Below are positions 44,477-52,638 of a DNA stretch of 64,000 nucleotides, one piece after another; the stretch's first letter is position 1, and every line of letters begins with the position of its first letter. A program made the position numbers and the translations under genes. This DNA comes from Spirochaetaceae bacterium 4572_59 (GTDB taxonomy: Bacteria; Spirochaetota; Spirochaetia; DSM-2461), in contig NBMC01000003.1 of NCBI GenBank assembly GCA_002084805.1, positions 186,001-250,000 of the forward strand. Direction: 5' to 3'. The notes beneath the pieces are model-generated. The model searched no databases, was not told the origin of the DNA, and saw only the letters and a list, made by a program, of their open reading frames with translations.

Positions 44477-45495
44477 CGGATAGTACACAGACATCAGCTC
44501 TGATGAAAGAAGGTAGGTTTGTCCGGTTTTTATCCAGTTCCGCAGGTAGAGCGACTATAGCCTTTGTACTGGTTATGCTGCTGGGACTTATTTTTAATGC
44601 AGACGGGGCATTCTTTAAATTAGGGATGCACAGAGATGCTCTACGTCAGGCATCGGTATTCGGGATTCTGGCCGTAGGCATGACTGTCGTTATTATAACA
44701 GGTGGAATAGATCTTTCTGTAGGAAGCATACTTGCTGTATCGGCCGTATTATTTTCCATACTCACCCTACATCTCGATTGGCCTGCCTGGATATCCATCT
44801 TAAGCTGCATTATCGTAGGGGCCGGGCTGGGTGCTATTTCGGGAACTCTAATTGCTGTGACCAAACTCCAGCCTTTTATTGCGACACTTGCCATGATGAC
44901 CTTTGGAAGGGGAGTGGCCAAGTACATCACCGGAGGGCAAAAAATATCAACATATCTGACCAATTCTGACGGCGAAGTAATCATAAAAGAGCTTCCAAGA
45001 ATATTTAAGGTAATTGATTCGAGAATTATGGGAGGGAATATCGCCATTGTTTCAATCATATTTCTGTTTTGTCTCCTTATCACTTGGCTGTTCCTTGCAA
45101 AGCATAAATGGGGAAGAGAGTTGTTTTCCATTGGTGGTAACGAAGAATCTGCCAGACTTTCAGGTGTCCCTGTCAAGTGGACCAAATTCCTAGCCTATAC
45201 TGTATCAGGAATTATGTGTGCCATAGCCGGGATAGCCCAGGCTGCCCAGGAAACTCAGGGAGACCCTGAAGCGGGCGGTGGATATGAGCTTACAGCCATT
45301 GCAATGGTTGTCATCGGCGGAACAAATATGGCCGGAGGCCGCGGAGGGATGGGATTAACTCTTATCGGAATTCTCACTATCGGTTATCTGGAAAAGATTC
45401 TCAGTATCAATGCTGTTCCCGAATCAGGACGTTTGCTGATTACCGGAGTCATTATTGTTCTTGCGGTATTAACACAGCGGAAAAACAGAAATTAA
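44473..45495 (+). CDS. sugar ABC transporter, RbsC-type permease (sigma-54 operon)
   Basis: A 340-aa CUT2 permease. Hallmarks are GMTVVIITGGIDLSVGSILA, GGNEESARLSGVPVKWTK and IAMVVIGGTNMAGGRGGMG. It has about eight to ten membrane segments. It is the presumed membrane partner of the RbsA-type ATPase and, by inference, of the ABC domain in the kinase fusion. Confidence 0.93.
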   Translation: MTDSTQTSALMKEGRFVRFLSSSAGRATIAFVLVMLLGLIFNADGAFFKLGMHRDALRQASVFGILAVGMTVVIITGGIDLSVGSILAVSAVLFSILTLHLDWPAWISILSCIIVGAGLGAISGTLIAVTKLQPFIATLAMMTFGRGVAKYITGGQKISTYLTNSDGEVIIKELPRIFKVIDSRIMGGNIAIVSIIFLFCLLITWLFLAKHKWGRELFSIGGNEESARLSGVPVKWTKFLAYTVSGIMCAIAGIAQAAQETQGDPEAGGGYELTAIAMVVIGGTNMAGGRGGMGLTLIGILTIGYLEKILSINAVPESGRLLITGVIIVLAVLTQRKNRN

Positions 45496-45550
45496 AGAAT
45501 AATTTGTTCTCAATAGGGATTTATCCCAAAAAAATATCTAGGAGTAAGAA

Positions 45551-46507
45551 ATGAGAAAATCAAGAATCGTTACCGTGTTTATGCTAATCAGCATAATGTT
45601 CACTTCGCTACTGTTCGCCAATGGTCAGTCAGAAGAAAGTACAACCGCTGATAAGCTGTTCACCATCGGTATGAGCCAGTGCAACCTTGGAGAACCGTGG
45701 CGTGTCCAGATGAATGCCGATGTGAAATCAGAAGCAGACAAGTATGACAATATAAAAGTAATCTACAAAGATGCTCAGAATGATACTCTCAAACAGAGAT
45801 CTCATGTTGAGGAGTTTGTAAGTGCTGAAGTAGATCTACTGATTATCAGCCCGAAAGAAGCTCAACCTTTAACAGGTCCTGTATCAGCTGCTATGGCAGC
45901 GGGAATTCCTGTAATCGTTCTCGACAGAGCAGTAATCGGTGATGACTATACACAGTTCATCGGTGCCGACAACGTAATTATCGGTAAAGCTGCTGGAGAG
46001 TGGGTTGTAGAGACATTCGGTGGAAAAGGTGCAAAAGTTGTAGAACTGATGGGTCTTCAGACTTCTCCTCCCGGACAGGATCGACACAATGGTTTCAGAG
46101 AGGCTATTAAAGGTTCTGATGTTGAAGTAATTTTTGAAGCCGATGTTAAATGGCTTGAGCCAAATGCAAGGAAAGAAATGGAATCAGCTCTCTCCAGATT
46201 TGATGATATCGATCTGGTTTACGGACATAACGACCCAGCAGCTCACGGTGCCTACCTTGCTGCAAAAGCCGCAGGAAGAGAAGGAGATATCCAATTTATC
46301 GGAATCGATGCTCTTCCTCATGAAGGTGTTGCATATGTTAAAGATGGAATCCTCAATGCAACATTTCAGTACCCTACGGGTGGTAATATAGCTATTCAGC
46401 AGGCTCTTAAAATCCTTGCTGGAGAAACTGTCGAAAAGAATATCACTCTTGGTTCAAGACTGTTCACAACAGATAATGTTGATACAGGTGGAGTTGAACT
46501 GAAATAA
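45551..46507 (+). CDS. sugar ABC transporter, RbsB-type binding protein (sigma-54 operon)
   Basis: A 318-aa periplasmic binding protein. The signal peptide ends SLLFANGQSEES. Ligand-site segments include SQCNLGEPWRVQMNADV, IISPKEAQPLTGPV, VIVLDRAV and YGHNDPAAHGAY. These resemble the galactofuranose/ribose/inositol group, but the sugar cannot be named. GGAG precedes the ATG. A weak hairpin follows at 46508-46541. Confidence 0.92.
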   Translation: MRKSRIVTVFMLISIMFTSLLFANGQSEESTTADKLFTIGMSQCNLGEPWRVQMNADVKSEADKYDNIKVIYKDAQNDTLKQRSHVEEFVSAEVDLLIISPKEAQPLTGPVSAAMAAGIPVIVLDRAVIGDDYTQFIGADNVIIGKAAGEWVVETFGGKGAKVVELMGLQTSPPGQDRHNGFREAIKGSDVEVIFEADVKWLEPNARKEMESALSRFDDIDLVYGHNDPAAHGAYLAAKAAGREGDIQFIGIDALPHEGVAYVKDGILNATFQYPTGGNIAIQQALKILAGETVEKNITLGSRLFTTDNVDTGGVELK

Positions 46508-46685
46508 TGAAAACGTCTCCTTCTGGAATGGAGGGGGCTTTTATTCGCGTCCAAATGCTTTAAGATGTAAAAAACCATTTTTCGATCTTCCGAAAAGCTT
46601 ATCTATTTTATTTATTGCTAATATATTAATTATAGCGTAAGATTACAATGTATTAATATTAATATATTAACAATAAGGTTAGACT

Positions 46686-46985
46686 ATGAACTTCTCTCTT
46701 TTAACAGAAACAGATGCATCAAAAAACTTAGCCGAACGTCATAAACAGTTACGTCTACTGAGAAAATGGAAGCGAACAACCCTGGCAGATAGGTCAGGTG
46801 TGCCTGTCTCGTCCATAATACGTTTTGAACAGACAGCTCAAATATCATTGAAGAATCTTTTAATGCTGTTTTCTGCTATGGGCCGATTACAGGAAATAGA
46901 AACGCTATTACTACCCCCTGAAGCTACTTCTATTGATGATCTTGAAAAGCAAGGATCAAAAATTATTAAAAGAGGTTCACGTTGA
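46686..46985 (+). CDS. hipB: HipB-like antitoxin/XRE regulator
   Basis: A 99-aa helix-turn-helix protein with LAERHKQLRLLRKWKRTTLADRSGV in the DNA-binding region. The position, with its stop overlapping the HipA start by four bases, is that of HipB. The region before it (46618-46678) is rich in AATATATTAA and TATTAATATTAAT repeats suited to autoregulation. The gene is intact while the toxin partner is broken. Confidence 0.8.
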   Translation: MNFSLLTETDASKNLAERHKQLRLLRKWKRTTLADRSGVPVSSIIRFEQTAQISLKNLLMLFSAMGRLQEIETLLLPPEATSIDDLEKQGSKIIKRGSR

Positions 46986-47571
46986 AGCGCCTGAAAGTAT
47001 ATTTATCTCCTGCTGAAGAGAATGAAATACTTGTTGGTGAACTTCCAGAAGGGTTTGAACATTGGATCATCAAGTTTTCCGGTCCAGATGATTTACATGA
47101 CTCGGGATCTGTTGAATATGCTTATTCTCTTATGGCTCGGGATTGTGGAATTGTTATGCCAGAAACAAGGGTTTTGATCGAGAATATAATAAGCGGATCC
47201 ATACACATACATTGGGGAATCTTATCCATTCAAATTTTAGAATTCCTTCTTTAGATTATGAGGACTTTTTTAAGGTCACTAAAGATTTGACCAAAAAATA
47301 CCAGAATGTTCTGAGTGGATTTCGACAGATGGTATTTAATATTCTTAGCTGTAACAGAGATGACCATGTTAAGAATTTTTCATACCTAATGAACTCTTCC
47401 GGAGAATGGGCATTATCTCCTGCTTACGACATTACATTTTCAAAAGGTCCGGGAGGTGAACACTCCATGACTGTTGATGGAGAAGGCCGCTGTCAGCGAA
47501 GAGTCAATGAAAATCATTCAACAAGAATTAATAGAAAAGAACATCACATAAAAATTTGGCCCGGGCTATAG
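46982..47571 (+). pseudogene. hipA: HipA-family Ser/Thr kinase toxin, internally deleted and frameshifted
   Basis: The reading begins normally (MKRLKVYLSPAEENEILVGELPEG), then jumps to FEHWIIKFSGPDDLHDSG, losing most of the HipA N-terminal subdomain and the Gly-rich loop (roughly 100 residues or more). Near 47180-47200 the frame changes to the one reading DREYNKRIHTHTLGNLIH, LDYEDFFKVTKDLT, the catalytic stretch SCNRDDHVKNFSYLM and SPAYDITFS. The end after MTVDGEGR is also abnormal. Full HipA is over 400 residues, while this remnant has under 200 codons. It cannot make an active toxin. Confidence 0.85.
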
Positions 47572-47601
47572 TTTTTCCGCCCTGATCTTACTGAAAATAG
47601 C

Positions 47602-48372
47602 CTAATAGATCAGATTAAATATCCATCCCGCGCTTGTAAAAAAGAAAAGCAGCATCATAAAAAAAATAAGCAGAAGACGGGGTTTCATGACCTGTTTCAA
47701 CATCATAAACTCAGGGAAACTGGCTGCCACCACACTCATCATAAAAGCCATGGTTGTTCCCACAGGCAGTCCCTTTGCCAGAAGAGATTCAGCAACGGGT
47801 ATAATCCCACTGGCATTGGCATAGAGGGGGATACCCAGAACAACCGCCGCTGGAACACTCCACCACTGACCGTCACCCAGACTGGAGCTGATCAGCTCTT
47901 CCGGAACAAAGCCATGAAGAGCCGCGCCCAGGCCTACTCCCATAATGACCCATTTCCAGACACGCGAAAAAATCTCCTTCAGCTCAGCCTTGGCAAAATT
48001 ATGCCTTGCCCGCAGATTAAACTTCTTTTTTGTATAAGAGTCTTCAGACGCAGCCATTCCGGCAGCCTGCTGGCCGAGGGGAGAAAACAGGGGGATGCTG
48101 GAACAGGAACAGAAAGGTGTTATCGCTCCGAAAATAGAGGCCAGAAGATAGCCGAGTCCTCTGTTTTTCCCCATAAGATAGTGACGGATTCTCTCTGTAT
48201 CCACGGCGGCTCTGAACAGGGCGATCAGATAGATCATAATCAGAAGCAGAAAATATATCTTTGTCACATCCTCAATGAAAAAGTGCAGGGATTCCGCCAG
48301 TTTACTTCCCGGATCCAGCCCGGCCAGGGTGTAGATTATCCAATCAGCCAGCAGTGTAAATATTTTTAACAT
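47602..48372 (-). CDS. DUF318/ArsP-type permease
   Basis: A 256-aa membrane protein of the YraQ/ArsP permease family, with membrane segments including YFLLLIMIYLIALF and FMMLLFFFTSAGWIF. It has the family motif ITPFCSCSSIPLF (Cys pair about residues 88-90), which binds thiophilic substrates in ArsP, and the second-half counterpart GIPLYANASGIIPV. Relatives export trivalent organoarsenicals or other metal species. It is divergent from an ArsR gene with a perfect palindrome between them. Confidence 0.85.
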   Translation of the reverse strand: MLKIFTLLADWIIYTLAGLDPGSKLAESLHFFIEDVTKIYFLLLIMIYLIALFRAAVDTERIRHYLMGKNRGLGYLLASIFGAITPFCSCSSIPLFSPLGQQAAGMAASEDSYTKKKFNLRARHNFAKAELKEIFSRVWKWVIMGVGLGAALHGFVPEELISSSLGDGQWWSVPAAVVLGIPLYANASGIIPVAESLLAKGLPVGTTMAFMMSVVAASFPEFMMLKQVMKPRLLLIFFMMLLFFFTSAGWIFNLIY

Positions 48373-48394
48373 ATAAGAACCTTCTATTATTTCG

Positions 48395-48410
48395 ATATTT
48401 AGCTAAATAT
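48395..48410. promoter_or_regulatory. perfect 16-bp palindrome, ArsR operator
   Basis: ATATTTAGCTAAATAT is its own reverse complement. It lies 22 bases before the permease start and 47 before the ArsR start, the expected position for repression of both. The TTAGCTAA core resembles known ArsR/SmtB-type operators. Confidence 0.75.
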
Positions 48411-48457
48411 ACTTATTAATTATTGATCATTCAAGCCCTCTCTGATATTTTTAGAGA

Positions 48458-48793
48458 ATGCAGATTTTGATAAACAAGTTAAAAGCCCTCAGTGATCCTA
48501 ACCGCTTCCGGATTTTAATGATGCTGGAAATCCGTCCGCTCTGTGTATGCGAGCTGCTGGAAGTACTGGAAATTGCGGGGGGCACTCTTTCCAATCATCT
48601 GAAGATTCTGAAAAACTCCGGGTTGATTGATCAAAACAAAGACGGCAGATGGGTGGAATACCGTCTTCTCGATAGTGATGCCGCTCAGTTTATCAACAGG
48701 ATTGGAAAAAATATTACGGACCGTTCTCTTCTGGAAAAAGACAGGGAGATCATAGATAGGATCAACCGCAGTGTCTGTTCATCAAAATTATAA
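48458..48793 (+). CDS. ArsR/SmtB-family repressor (second copy)
   Basis: A 111-aa regulator starting MQILINKLKALSDPNRFRIL. It has the metal-site motif PLCVCEL (Cys about residues 28 and 30) at helix alpha-3, followed by the recognition helix GGTLSNHLKILKNSGLI. An extra Cys is near the C-terminus (SVCSSKL). It should control the divergent permease via the 48395-48410 palindrome. It is distinct from the ArsR at 5475, whose operator sequence is unrelated. Confidence 0.88.
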   Translation: MQILINKLKALSDPNRFRILMMLEIRPLCVCELLEVLEIAGGTLSNHLKILKNSGLIDQNKDGRWVEYRLLDSDAAQFINRIGKNITDRSLLEKDREIIDRINRSVCSSKL

Positions 48794-48874
48794 AGAAAAG
48801 CACTTGGGTTTTTCTGAGGGAATACCCCCCTTTTAACTCTGGTGAAGCTAGTGATTTTGTGTTATAAAAAATAA

Positions 48875-49834
48875 ATGATAGTACAAAATACAAACGAAAA
48901 CATATTAAACGCCGCAAAGATAATCAATAGAGGCGGTCTGGTTGCCTTTCCGACGGAAACAGTTTACGGATTAGGCGGCGATGCCCTGGATCCCCATGCG
49001 GTTGCCAAGATATTTGAAGCCAAAAAAAGACCGAGCTTTGACCCACTCATTACCCATATTGCCGACCTGGAATCTCTTGATCGAGTGGCAAAAATAAAAA
49101 ATCCCAGGGTCTATGATATTATCAGCCATTTCTGGCCCGGTTCACTGACAATTATTGTTCCCAAAAGAGATATCATACCCGATCTGATTAGTTCCGGACT
49201 ACCAACCATGGCAGTTAGAATGCCCGATCATGCCACAGCTCTTCAGCTGATAAGAGAGTCCTCCGGAGCGCTTGCCGCACCCAGCGCCAATCCCTTTGGT
49301 TTTCTTAGCCCCACAACGGCACAGCATGTAGAGGAGAACCTGGGGAACAGAATAGATCTAATCCTGGATGGAGGTCCCTGCCGTATTGGAGTGGAATCAA
49401 CCGTTCTTGACCTGACAAAGGACATCCCTTTGATTCTTCGACCGGGCGGACTGTCCATAGAAAGTCTTCGCGAAGTCATAGAAGATGTGGAAGTTTACAA
49501 CAGAACAACAGTCTCCCCCAGCTCCCCGGGACAGCTGAAAATGCACTACTCCCCCCGCAAGGCTCTATATATCGTAGATTCTGCGGATGATGTAAGTACT
49601 AGAAGCGGAGCAGGAATTCTTTTATTCAAAAAAGGCCCCCATACAGATGGATTTGCCGCAGAAGAGGTTCTCTCTGAATCTGGTGATCCTGTGGAAGCCG
49701 CAGCCACACTTTTTACAGCTCTTCACAGGCTTGATGCAGCCGAGGGAACAAACAGAATTTATGTGGAAAAGGTACCACTCACAGGACTGGGCGCCGCAGT
49801 GATGGACAGGATCTATAAAGCTTCCAAGAAATGA
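48875..49834 (+). CDS. threonylcarbamoyl-AMP synthase (TsaC/Sua5 type)
   Basis: A 319-aa protein. The YrdC domain (about 1-200) has AAKIINRGGLVAFPTETVYGLG, FEAKKRPSFDPL and APSANPFGFLSPT. A C-terminal Sua5 domain follows after the PGQLKMHYSPRKAL linker. It makes threonylcarbamoyl-AMP from Thr, bicarbonate and ATP for the t6A modification of tRNAs reading ANN codons. The long form with a Sua5 domain is complete. There is no clear ribosome site, so initiation may be weak. Confidence 0.93.
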   Translation: MIVQNTNENILNAAKIINRGGLVAFPTETVYGLGGDALDPHAVAKIFEAKKRPSFDPLITHIADLESLDRVAKIKNPRVYDIISHFWPGSLTIIVPKRDIIPDLISSGLPTMAVRMPDHATALQLIRESSGALAAPSANPFGFLSPTTAQHVEENLGNRIDLILDGGPCRIGVESTVLDLTKDIPLILRPGGLSIESLREVIEDVEVYNRTTVSPSSPGQLKMHYSPRKALYIVDSADDVSTRSGAGILLFKKGPHTDGFAAEEVLSESGDPVEAAATLFTALHRLDAAEGTNRIYVEKVPLTGLGAAVMDRIYKASKK

Positions 49835-49850
49835 AAGGAGAGTTTACCAA

Positions 49851-51074
49851 ATGATAAACGTTAAAAAAGTACAGGAATCCGGCAATAGAGATGCCATACT
49901 GCTGGAACAGGACAGTTTCAGAGTTATGATCGATGCAGACAAGGGGATGATCCCGGAACTAAGTCTGAAAAAAGGGGACGGATGGATCAACGCCCACTGG
50001 CAGCCATGGTTCAGAGCCAACAGCGGTGAAGAATGGGACAAAGCAAAACATGCCCCCTTCTGGAAGGTTCCCCTCCTCTACGATATTAGCGGAAATTTCC
50101 CCTGTGCCCCCAACTTCGGGCCCGGGCATACAACTGGCGGATATGATCTGCCTCCCCATGGTTATACCAGCTTTAAAACCTGGGAACAGAAGTCTCCTAT
50201 CCTATTGGAAAAAGAAAAGGGAGCGGCCTTCTCCAGTACCCTGAATGAGGGGAAACACCCCTTCCGCTATAAGAAACAGGACCTGATTCTGGAAGGGCAA
50301 AATGTCCATTACAGCAGACTGGATATCACAAATACCGGAGAATCAGCAGAACCTTACAATTGCGGATGGCACAACACAGTAGGCAGCCCCTTCCTGGAAA
50401 GCGGATGTCTCATTGATAACAACGCCGGTCTTTACGGGGTTCCAGGGGAAGGGACAGAATTCGATACGACCGGAGAGCTTGCATTCGGGGCTCAATCCGA
50501 TTCTCTGGAAGAAATGCCTCTCCGTCAGGGAGGAACTAAAGATATGCGCAGGGTCTGCGGAATTAGCGGCTATACCGATTTTATTACGGGAGCCGTACCG
50601 CAGAACTGTTCTCTCGGCTGGAACAGCATCGTCAATCCTCGGCAGAAACTGGTCTATCTTTCTTTTTTCACTGGTCCAGCGGCCATAGAAAAGAAGGATA
50701 TTCCCCTCTATTTCTACGATCTCTGGCTCAACTACGGAGGAAGAAACTTTCAGCCCTGGGCGGTACAGGACGGACAAAATGACCGGACCTTCTGCTTGGG
50801 AGCCGAAAATGCCACTGGGTATTTTGCCAACGGTCTGGCAGAAGCCCTGGAAAACCCGACACTACTGGGAAATCCGAGCTATCTGACTCTCCCTGCAGGA
50901 GAGACGCGCAGTCTTAACTACGGAACCCTCTTTCAAAGCTACCCGGATGAAATTCTGAATGAAGGTGTTAAATCGGTAGAACCCTGTGATGAAGGGCTTA
51001 TATTAAACTCCTATACGGGTAAATTCGTAAAAGTCGCAGCTGAATGGGATTTTAAAACACTCAGCGCTCTTTAA
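49851..51074 (+). CDS. aldose-1-epimerase-fold (galactose mutarotase-like) protein of unknown function
   Basis: A 407-aa protein behind an AAAGGAG site, 16 bases after the TsaC gene. Without a signal peptide it is cytosolic. Patterns such as DSFRVMIDADKGMIPEL, LPPHGYTSFKTWE, CGWHNTVGSPFLESGCLIDNN and a Trp/Tyr-rich FYDLWLNYGGRNFQPW suggest the beta-sandwich of the mutarotase superfamily, with likely catalytic His and Glu or Asp in the HGY and WHN segments. I do not recognise a named family, and the sugar is unknown. Confidence 0.6.
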   Translation: MINVKKVQESGNRDAILLEQDSFRVMIDADKGMIPELSLKKGDGWINAHWQPWFRANSGEEWDKAKHAPFWKVPLLYDISGNFPCAPNFGPGHTTGGYDLPPHGYTSFKTWEQKSPILLEKEKGAAFSSTLNEGKHPFRYKKQDLILEGQNVHYSRLDITNTGESAEPYNCGWHNTVGSPFLESGCLIDNNAGLYGVPGEGTEFDTTGELAFGAQSDSLEEMPLRQGGTKDMRRVCGISGYTDFITGAVPQNCSLGWNSIVNPRQKLVYLSFFTGPAAIEKKDIPLYFYDLWLNYGGRNFQPWAVQDGQNDRTFCLGAENATGYFANGLAEALENPTLLGNPSYLTLPAGETRSLNYGTLFQSYPDEILNEGVKSVEPCDEGLILNSYTGKFVKVAAEWDFKTLSAL

Positions 51075-51081
51075 ATCTGAC

Positions 51082-52428
51082 CTAAAGGAATTTTCCTCGG
51101 CCCGGCTTGGCTTTGAATTCCCCCTTATCCACCAGAATATCCCCCCGGCTGATGGTGAGTTCGGGCCAACCGATAATATCAATCCCTTCATAGGGAGTCC
51201 AGTCAACCTTTTCATGGAGAGTTTCACAACTCAGGGGATTGATCTTTTCCGGATCAAAAATTACCAGATCCGCATCCTTACCAACCAGAATATCCCCTTT
51301 ACTCTCCATTCCGAAAAGACGGGCGGGGCTGGTACAGCAGAGATCCACCCACTGATTCTCAGTTATATAGCCCTCTCTCACCCCTTTGGAATATAAGGCA
51401 GGAAAACGCATTTCAATGGATGGTACTCCTCCGGGAATTGTATTAAAGGCAGCCATTCCGAATTCTTTTTCACTCATTGTAAAGGGACAGTGATCGGTAG
51501 AGATAGTATCGAAGCATCCTCCACTTAAATAGTCCCATAGACCGTCCTGGGATTCCTGACTTCTGATAGGAGGAGAACAGATGGGGAGAGCCCCGTCCAA
51601 TCCCTTTTTCTCAAAGACATCCCAGTTCAGAAATAGATACTGAGGACAGGTTTCTGCTGAGACAGAGATCCCCCTCTCTTTGGCATCCTCTACCCTCTGA
51701 ATAGCCTCCGGACAGGAAATGTGGAGGATATGAATAGGAGACTGCAGATAGGAGGCAATGGATATAACCCTTTCCACCGCTTCCCCTTCCAGCTCGGCAG
51801 GGCGACTACGGGGATGCCAGCGGGGAGAGCTGTTCCCTTTGGCAATGTTCTGATCAATCAAGGTCGTAATAATATCCCAGTTTTCCGCATGAACTACCGG
51901 CAGAGCACCGGCCTTGTTTACCGCATCTATTGCCTTAAGGAGTTGACCGTCATTCAGCTTAAGGCCATAGGCCATATAGAGTTTAAAACTCCGGCAACCG
52001 GCGTTTACCGCGGCAGGGACCTGATTCAGTTTTCCCATATCATCAGGACCGATAGTCATATGAAAAGAGTAATCAATCACGGATATGGCTTCAGCCTTGC
52101 CATTTCTCTCCTTCAGAGCATCTGAAAAACTCTGATCCTTTTTCGATTCCACAAAATCGATAAAAGTGGTTGTTCCTCCGAAAGCGGCCGCCCGGGTTCC
52201 CGTATAAAAATCATCCGTGGAAACATACTCTCCGATGGGCATTTCCAGATGAACATGTGTGTCCACAGCCCCGGGGGTAACAAGTTTTCCCGTAGCATCT
52301 ATGATTTTACTCCCATCTAGATCCAATCCGATTGCCCCTATTTTTTCTCCGGAGATGCCAATATCAGCATAATAGGACTCTGTAGATGTAATGATTCTTC
52401 CATTCTTTATCACCATATCGAATTTCAT
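51082..52428 (-). CDS. dihydropyrimidinase/hydantoinase-like amidohydrolase
   Basis: A 448-aa cyclic amidohydrolase. Metal ligands are visible: His-x-His in VDTHVHLEMP, the Lys to be carboxylated in CRSFKLYMAYG (about residue 146), His in VVHAENWD, His in HILHISCPEA and Asp in STDHCPF. It probably opens dihydropyrimidine, hydantoin or allantoin rings. With psuKG in the window releasing uracil, a link to pyrimidine breakdown is possible, but no other pyrimidine genes accompany it. Confidence 0.88.
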   Translation of the reverse strand: MKFDMVIKNGRIITSTESYYADIGISGEKIGAIGLDLDGSKIIDATGKLVTPGAVDTHVHLEMPIGEYVSTDDFYTGTRAAAFGGTTTFIDFVESKKDQSFSDALKERNGKAEAISVIDYSFHMTIGPDDMGKLNQVPAAVNAGCRSFKLYMAYGLKLNDGQLLKAIDAVNKAGALPVVHAENWDIITTLIDQNIAKGNSSPRWHPRSRPAELEGEAVERVISIASYLQSPIHILHISCPEAIQRVEDAKERGISVSAETCPQYLFLNWDVFEKKGLDGALPICSPPIRSQESQDGLWDYLSGGCFDTISTDHCPFTMSEKEFGMAAFNTIPGGVPSIEMRFPALYSKGVREGYITENQWVDLCCTSPARLFGMESKGDILVGKDADLVIFDPEKINPLSCETLHEKVDWTPYEGIDIIGWPELTISRGDILVDKGEFKAKPGRGKFL

Positions 52429-52638
52429 GAGGAATACCCGCCTTTTTTATTTTGGATTTAACGACTTTAACCGCTCTCCATTATATAACGGAATCTCCTG
52501 CCGATAAAAAGAAAAAATGAATTTTACCGGTCTTAAGTTCCCTTGTCCCTAAAATGCACAGGCCCTCTCTTTTATAAGGGGTTCTCTTTACGATTTGAAT
52601 AGCCTTGTGGTACACTATAAACAGGGAGGACAACCTTC

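Noticed and set aside
46618-46680. Possible CRISPR-like or iteron repeats before hipB
   Set aside because: The AATATATTAA units are short, AT-only and irregular, with no spacers; a HipB operator is the simpler view.
46686-47571. Prophage or integrative element boundary around the XRE/HipA genes
   Set aside because: No integrase, phage structural gene, att-like duplication or tRNA is seen nearby.
52429-52638. RNA gene or riboswitch in the gap before the LysM lipoprotein
   Set aside because: No conserved riboswitch core, tRNA fold or long hairpin could be drawn; it is treated as an ordinary divergent promoter region.
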